From: Pyrinomonadaceae bacterium
Lineage (GTDB): Bacteria; Acidobacteriota; Blastocatellia; Pyrinomonadales; Pyrinomonadaceae
Assembly: GCA_028284415.1 (NCBI GenBank)
Contig: JANQRU010000001.1
Location: forward strand, 248,001-312,000
DNA: 64,000 bases
Reading direction: 5' to 3'
The first letter of the stretch is position 1; the number at the start of each line of letters is the position of its first letter. Below the pieces are notes generated by a model, which did not search any database, was not told the origin of the DNA, and saw only the letters and a list, made by a program, of their open reading frames with translations. This document shows, piece after piece, positions 61,893-64,000 of the stretch. Made by a program: the position numbers and the translations under genes.

Positions 61893-62705
61893 ATGAGCAA
61901 AATTGCTGAAAAATTTGAAGAAATAAGAGTTAACAATACAAAAGGGTTCATTCCATTTATAACTGCTGGTGATCCAGGTTTGGAAACTACCTATGAATTG
62001 ATTTTAAAACTTGCTGACCTTGATTCTACTGTTATTGAACTCGGAGTTCCCTTTAGCGATCCGATGGCTGATGGTCCGATAATTCAACTCTCAGCTCAAC
62101 GTGCTTTGGAAAACGATGATGTAACAATTGCAAAAGTTTTTGATGTTGTGAGACAAGTGCGACAGAAAACAGATGTGCCTATTGTTTTATTTGGTTATTT
62201 AAATCCTTTTCTTCAATTTGGAATTGATGAATTGAGAAGTGAAGCAAAAAATGTCGGAGTTGATGGTTTCCTGATTACAGACATTATTGGCGAAGAATTT
62301 ATCAAAATGTCTGAAAATTTTGCTCAATCTGATATTGATTTGATTTCGCTTGTTGCTCCAACTACTAATGATGAAAGGCTTGAAAAAATTACCCAAGCGG
62401 CAAGAGGTTTTGTTTATGCAATTTCACGTGCAGGAGTTACTGGAACTAGAAACGAATTGAGTAATGAAGCAAAAAAGTTAGTTGAAAGAACAAGGAAATT
62501 CACAGATTTACCGATTGCAGTTGGTTTTGGAGTTTCAAATAGCCAACACGTAAATGAAGTTTTAGATTACGCCGATGCTGCTGTTGTTGGTTCGGCTATT
62601 GTTTCTGTTATTGAAAAATCTGAAAAAGAGAAAACAGTTGAAAATGTAAGTAAATTTGTTAAAGAACTTTTAGAAGTTGAAAGCTCTCCATCTTTGGCAG
62701 GTTAA
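61893..62705 (+). CDS. trpA: tryptophan synthase alpha chain
   Basis: 270 residues from the ATG at 61893 (a TTG at 61860 lies in the repeat arm and is rejected). FIPFITAGDPGLETTYEL near 20-37, catalytic Glu in VIELGVPFSDPMADGPIIQ near 48-66, and phosphate binding GVSNSQHVNEVL near 212. It splits indole-3-glycerol phosphate to indole, channelled to TrpB. The C-terminus ESSPSLAG is short and unremarkable. Last trp gene. Confidence 0.95.
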   Translation: MSKIAEKFEEIRVNNTKGFIPFITAGDPGLETTYELILKLADLDSTVIELGVPFSDPMADGPIIQLSAQRALENDDVTIAKVFDVVRQVRQKTDVPIVLFGYLNPFLQFGIDELRSEAKNVGVDGFLITDIIGEEFIKMSENFAQSDIDLISLVAPTTNDERLEKITQAARGFVYAISRAGVTGTRNELSNEAKKLVERTRKFTDLPIAVGFGVSNSQHVNEVLDYADAAVVGSAIVSVIEKSEKEKTVENVSKFVKELLEVESSPSLAG

Positions 62706-62858
62706 TTGCAGTTGTCTATCTTGTGGCACCGACTTTTTGAAATTTGGGCAGTTTTAAGTTAAATACTTTGCAAGTTGCTTAATTATTTTTGCTGTTTGCA
62801 AAATTTATAAGAAAAATCTAGGTTAAGAGATTATTTTAAACCTTAATTAGAAGAATTT

Positions 62859-63887
62859 ATGTTAATTGTAATGAAACAGGATGCGACTCAAGAAGATGTT
62901 GAGCGTGTCAATGAAGTTATTGAGAAATTAGGATTTAGACCGCATCCGATGCCAGGAGCGGCTCGAACGGCAATTGGAATTACAGGAAACCAAGGTGCAG
63001 TTGACAGAACTCATTTTGAAAACTTACCCGGCGTTGCTGATGCAATTCGAGTTACTAAACCTTACAAACTAATTTCCAAAACTTTACGTCCAGAGAAATC
63101 GGTAATAAAAGTTGGCAATGCCACGATTGGTGGCGATGAGCTCGCAATGATTGCTGGTCCGTGTGCGGTTGAGTCTTTTGACCAGGTTTTTGAAGCTGCA
63201 GAAATTGTTGCCAGTAGCGGTGCAAAATTCTTCCGTGGTGGAGCATTTAAACCGAGAACATCGCCTTATGCATTTCAAGGTAAAGGCGAAGAAGGGTTAA
63301 AAATACTTGCACAAGTTCGTGAGCAATTTGATTTAAATATTGTAACCGAAGCGATGGACGAACATGGTGTTGATTTAGTTGAAAAATACGGTGATTGTAT
63401 CCAAATTGGTACAAGAAATATGCAGAATTTTTCACTATTGAAATATGTTGGACAAACTCGCAAACCTGTTTTATTAAAACGTGGCATGTCAGCAACTTTA
63501 GATGAGTTTTTACTTGCCGCCGAGTACATTATGGCTGAAGGAAATTATGATGTCATTTTATGCGAACGCGGAATCAGAACTTTCAACAGATACGCTCGTA
63601 ATACTTTGGATTTGTCCATCGTTCCCGCAGTTCATAAAATTTCACACCTTCCTGTAATCGTTGATCCATCTCATGCAACTGGTCATAATTATATGGTTGC
63701 TCCAATGGCAAAAGCTGGTGTCGCAGTAGGTGCCGACGGTTTGATTATTGAAGTCCATCCGTGTCCAGAAGAAGCACTTTGTGATGGTGCCCAAGCGATG
63801 TTACCTGAACAATATTTTGAATTAAATGAACAAGTAAAAGCTATGCGAGAATTGATGTTTCCTGTTAAAGAAACTGTAGCAGTTTAA
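62859..63887 (+). CDS. aroF: 3-deoxy-7-phosphoheptulonate synthase, type I-beta
   Basis: 342 residues: an N-terminal ferredoxin-like (FL) domain (1-70, [20 protein letters not shown]) and an AroG-type barrel with [14 protein letters not shown] near 97-110, [18 protein letters not shown] near 126-143 and [20 protein letters not shown] near 266-285. It makes DAHP from PEP and erythrose 4-phosphate, the entry step of the aromatic pathway. It follows trpA by 153 bases and ends at a hairpin; FL domains commonly mediate feedback by aromatic amino acids. Confidence 0.94.
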   Translation: MLIVMKQDATQEDVERVNEVIEKLGFRPHPMPGAARTAIGITGNQGAVDRTHFENLPGVADAIRVTKPYKLISKTLRPEKSVIKVGNATIGGDELAMIAGPCAVESFDQVFEAAEIVASSGAKFFRGGAFKPRTSPYAFQGKGEEGLKILAQVREQFDLNIVTEAMDEHGVDLVEKYGDCIQIGTRNMQNFSLLKYVGQTRKPVLLKRGMSATLDEFLLAAEYIMAEGNYDVILCERGIRTFNRYARNTLDLSIVPAVHKISHLPVIVDPSHATGHNYMVAPMAKAGVAVGADGLIIEVHPCPEEALCDGAQAMLPEQYFELNEQVKAMRELMFPVKETVAV

Positions 63888-63894
63888 GATGTTG

Positions 63895-63924
63895 AGAGTG
63901 TCATAGGTCAAACTTTGACACTCT
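63895..63924. terminator. bidirectional terminator after the DAHP synthase gene
   Basis: 9-bp stem AGAGTGTCA / TGACACTCT with a 12-base loop, then TTTCTTT. It starts 8 bases after the DAHP synthase stop. The loop contains the stop codon of the minus-strand gene that enters from the right edge. Confidence 0.7.
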
Positions 63925-64000
63925 TTTCTTTAATCCAATCAACTAATTCTTTCTCACTCAAATTTCCCTCAGCTAATTTCAAAAAAGTAATATATTTTTC
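63908..64000 (-). CDS. 3' end of a minus-strand gene cut by the window edge
   Basis: Thirty codons and a TGA stop (63908-63910). The visible tail is EKYITFLKLAEGNLSEKELV then DWIKEKSVKV, an amphipathic helical sequence. Too little is present to name the family. Convergent with the DAHP synthase gene. Confidence 0.5.
   Translation of the reverse strand, partial: EKYITFLKLAEGNLSEKELVDWIKEKSVKV

Noticed and set aside
1-64000. tRNA, rRNA, CRISPR arrays, riboswitches and complete insertion sequences
   Set aside because: Looked for and not seen. No cloverleaf-like segments, regular spacer repeats, intact transposase or integrase genes were recognised by reading.

Overview
AT-rich chromosomal window (roughly 35% GC by eye) from a Gram-negative-type bacterium. 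Many proteins carry Sec signal peptides, and the gene set includes paired M16 peptidases, a UbiD-type menaquinone decarboxylase, thiolase/3-hydroxyacyl-CoA dehydrogenase/acyl-CoA dehydrogenase genes and a MurU/AmgK-like pair. This mix would suit an Acidobacteriota-type (Blastocatellia-like) genome, but that is an inference from content; no rRNA or other firm marker is present. No tRNA, rRNA, CRISPR array or complete insertion sequence was seen.

Layout. 0-34.6 kb is housekeeping: an MFS carrier, a phosphatase-fold enzyme and HemD; a probable cell-wall sugar recycling pair; a secreted cyanophycinase; AsnRS; secreted hydrolases; UbiD decarboxylase; an M16 catalytic/non-catalytic pair followed by 3-hydroxybutyryl-CoA dehydrogenase; thiolase; two adjacent COG3541-like nucleotidyltransferases with a decayed gene in front; proline dehydrogenase divergent from ProRS; a small effector-like serine hydrolase module; acyl-CoA dehydrogenase; an FHA-PrsW fusion; a coiled-coil/HARE-HTH protein; polyprenyl synthase, YajQ, TatD and MetRS.

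34.8-44.1 kb is an accessory block of small, mostly same-strand genes (monooxygenase-like, OYE, histidine phosphatase, FAD amine oxidase, SMR efflux, ArsR regulator, cyclase, SDR, cupin, hipBA). It is punctuated by three displaced fragments of the 3' end of the M28 peptidase gene that borders it at 44.13 kb. The fragment nearest the intact gene is the most similar and the farthest is the shortest and most diverged. This looks like repeated insertion next to one gene end and is the most unusual structure in the window.

44.1-53.5 kb holds M28 peptidase, FolE and LarC on the minus strand, a TPR protein, a CAP-domain protein, a sirtuin, and a two-gene module of an unrecognised proline-rich protein plus a second GYSRG serine hydrolase related to the one at 24.9 kb.

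53.8-64 kb holds ArgRS, then the tryptophan operon trpE-D-C-F-B-A without trpG, followed by a type I-beta DAHP synthase. Upstream of trpE there is a promoter-like site, a 25-codon leader peptide with two nearby Trp codons and mutually exclusive hairpins: a textbook attenuator readable from the sequence. trpF carries an unusual C-terminal extra domain, and the trp intergenic gaps contain REP/MITE-like palindromes, one of which appears to have supplied the trpC stop codon.
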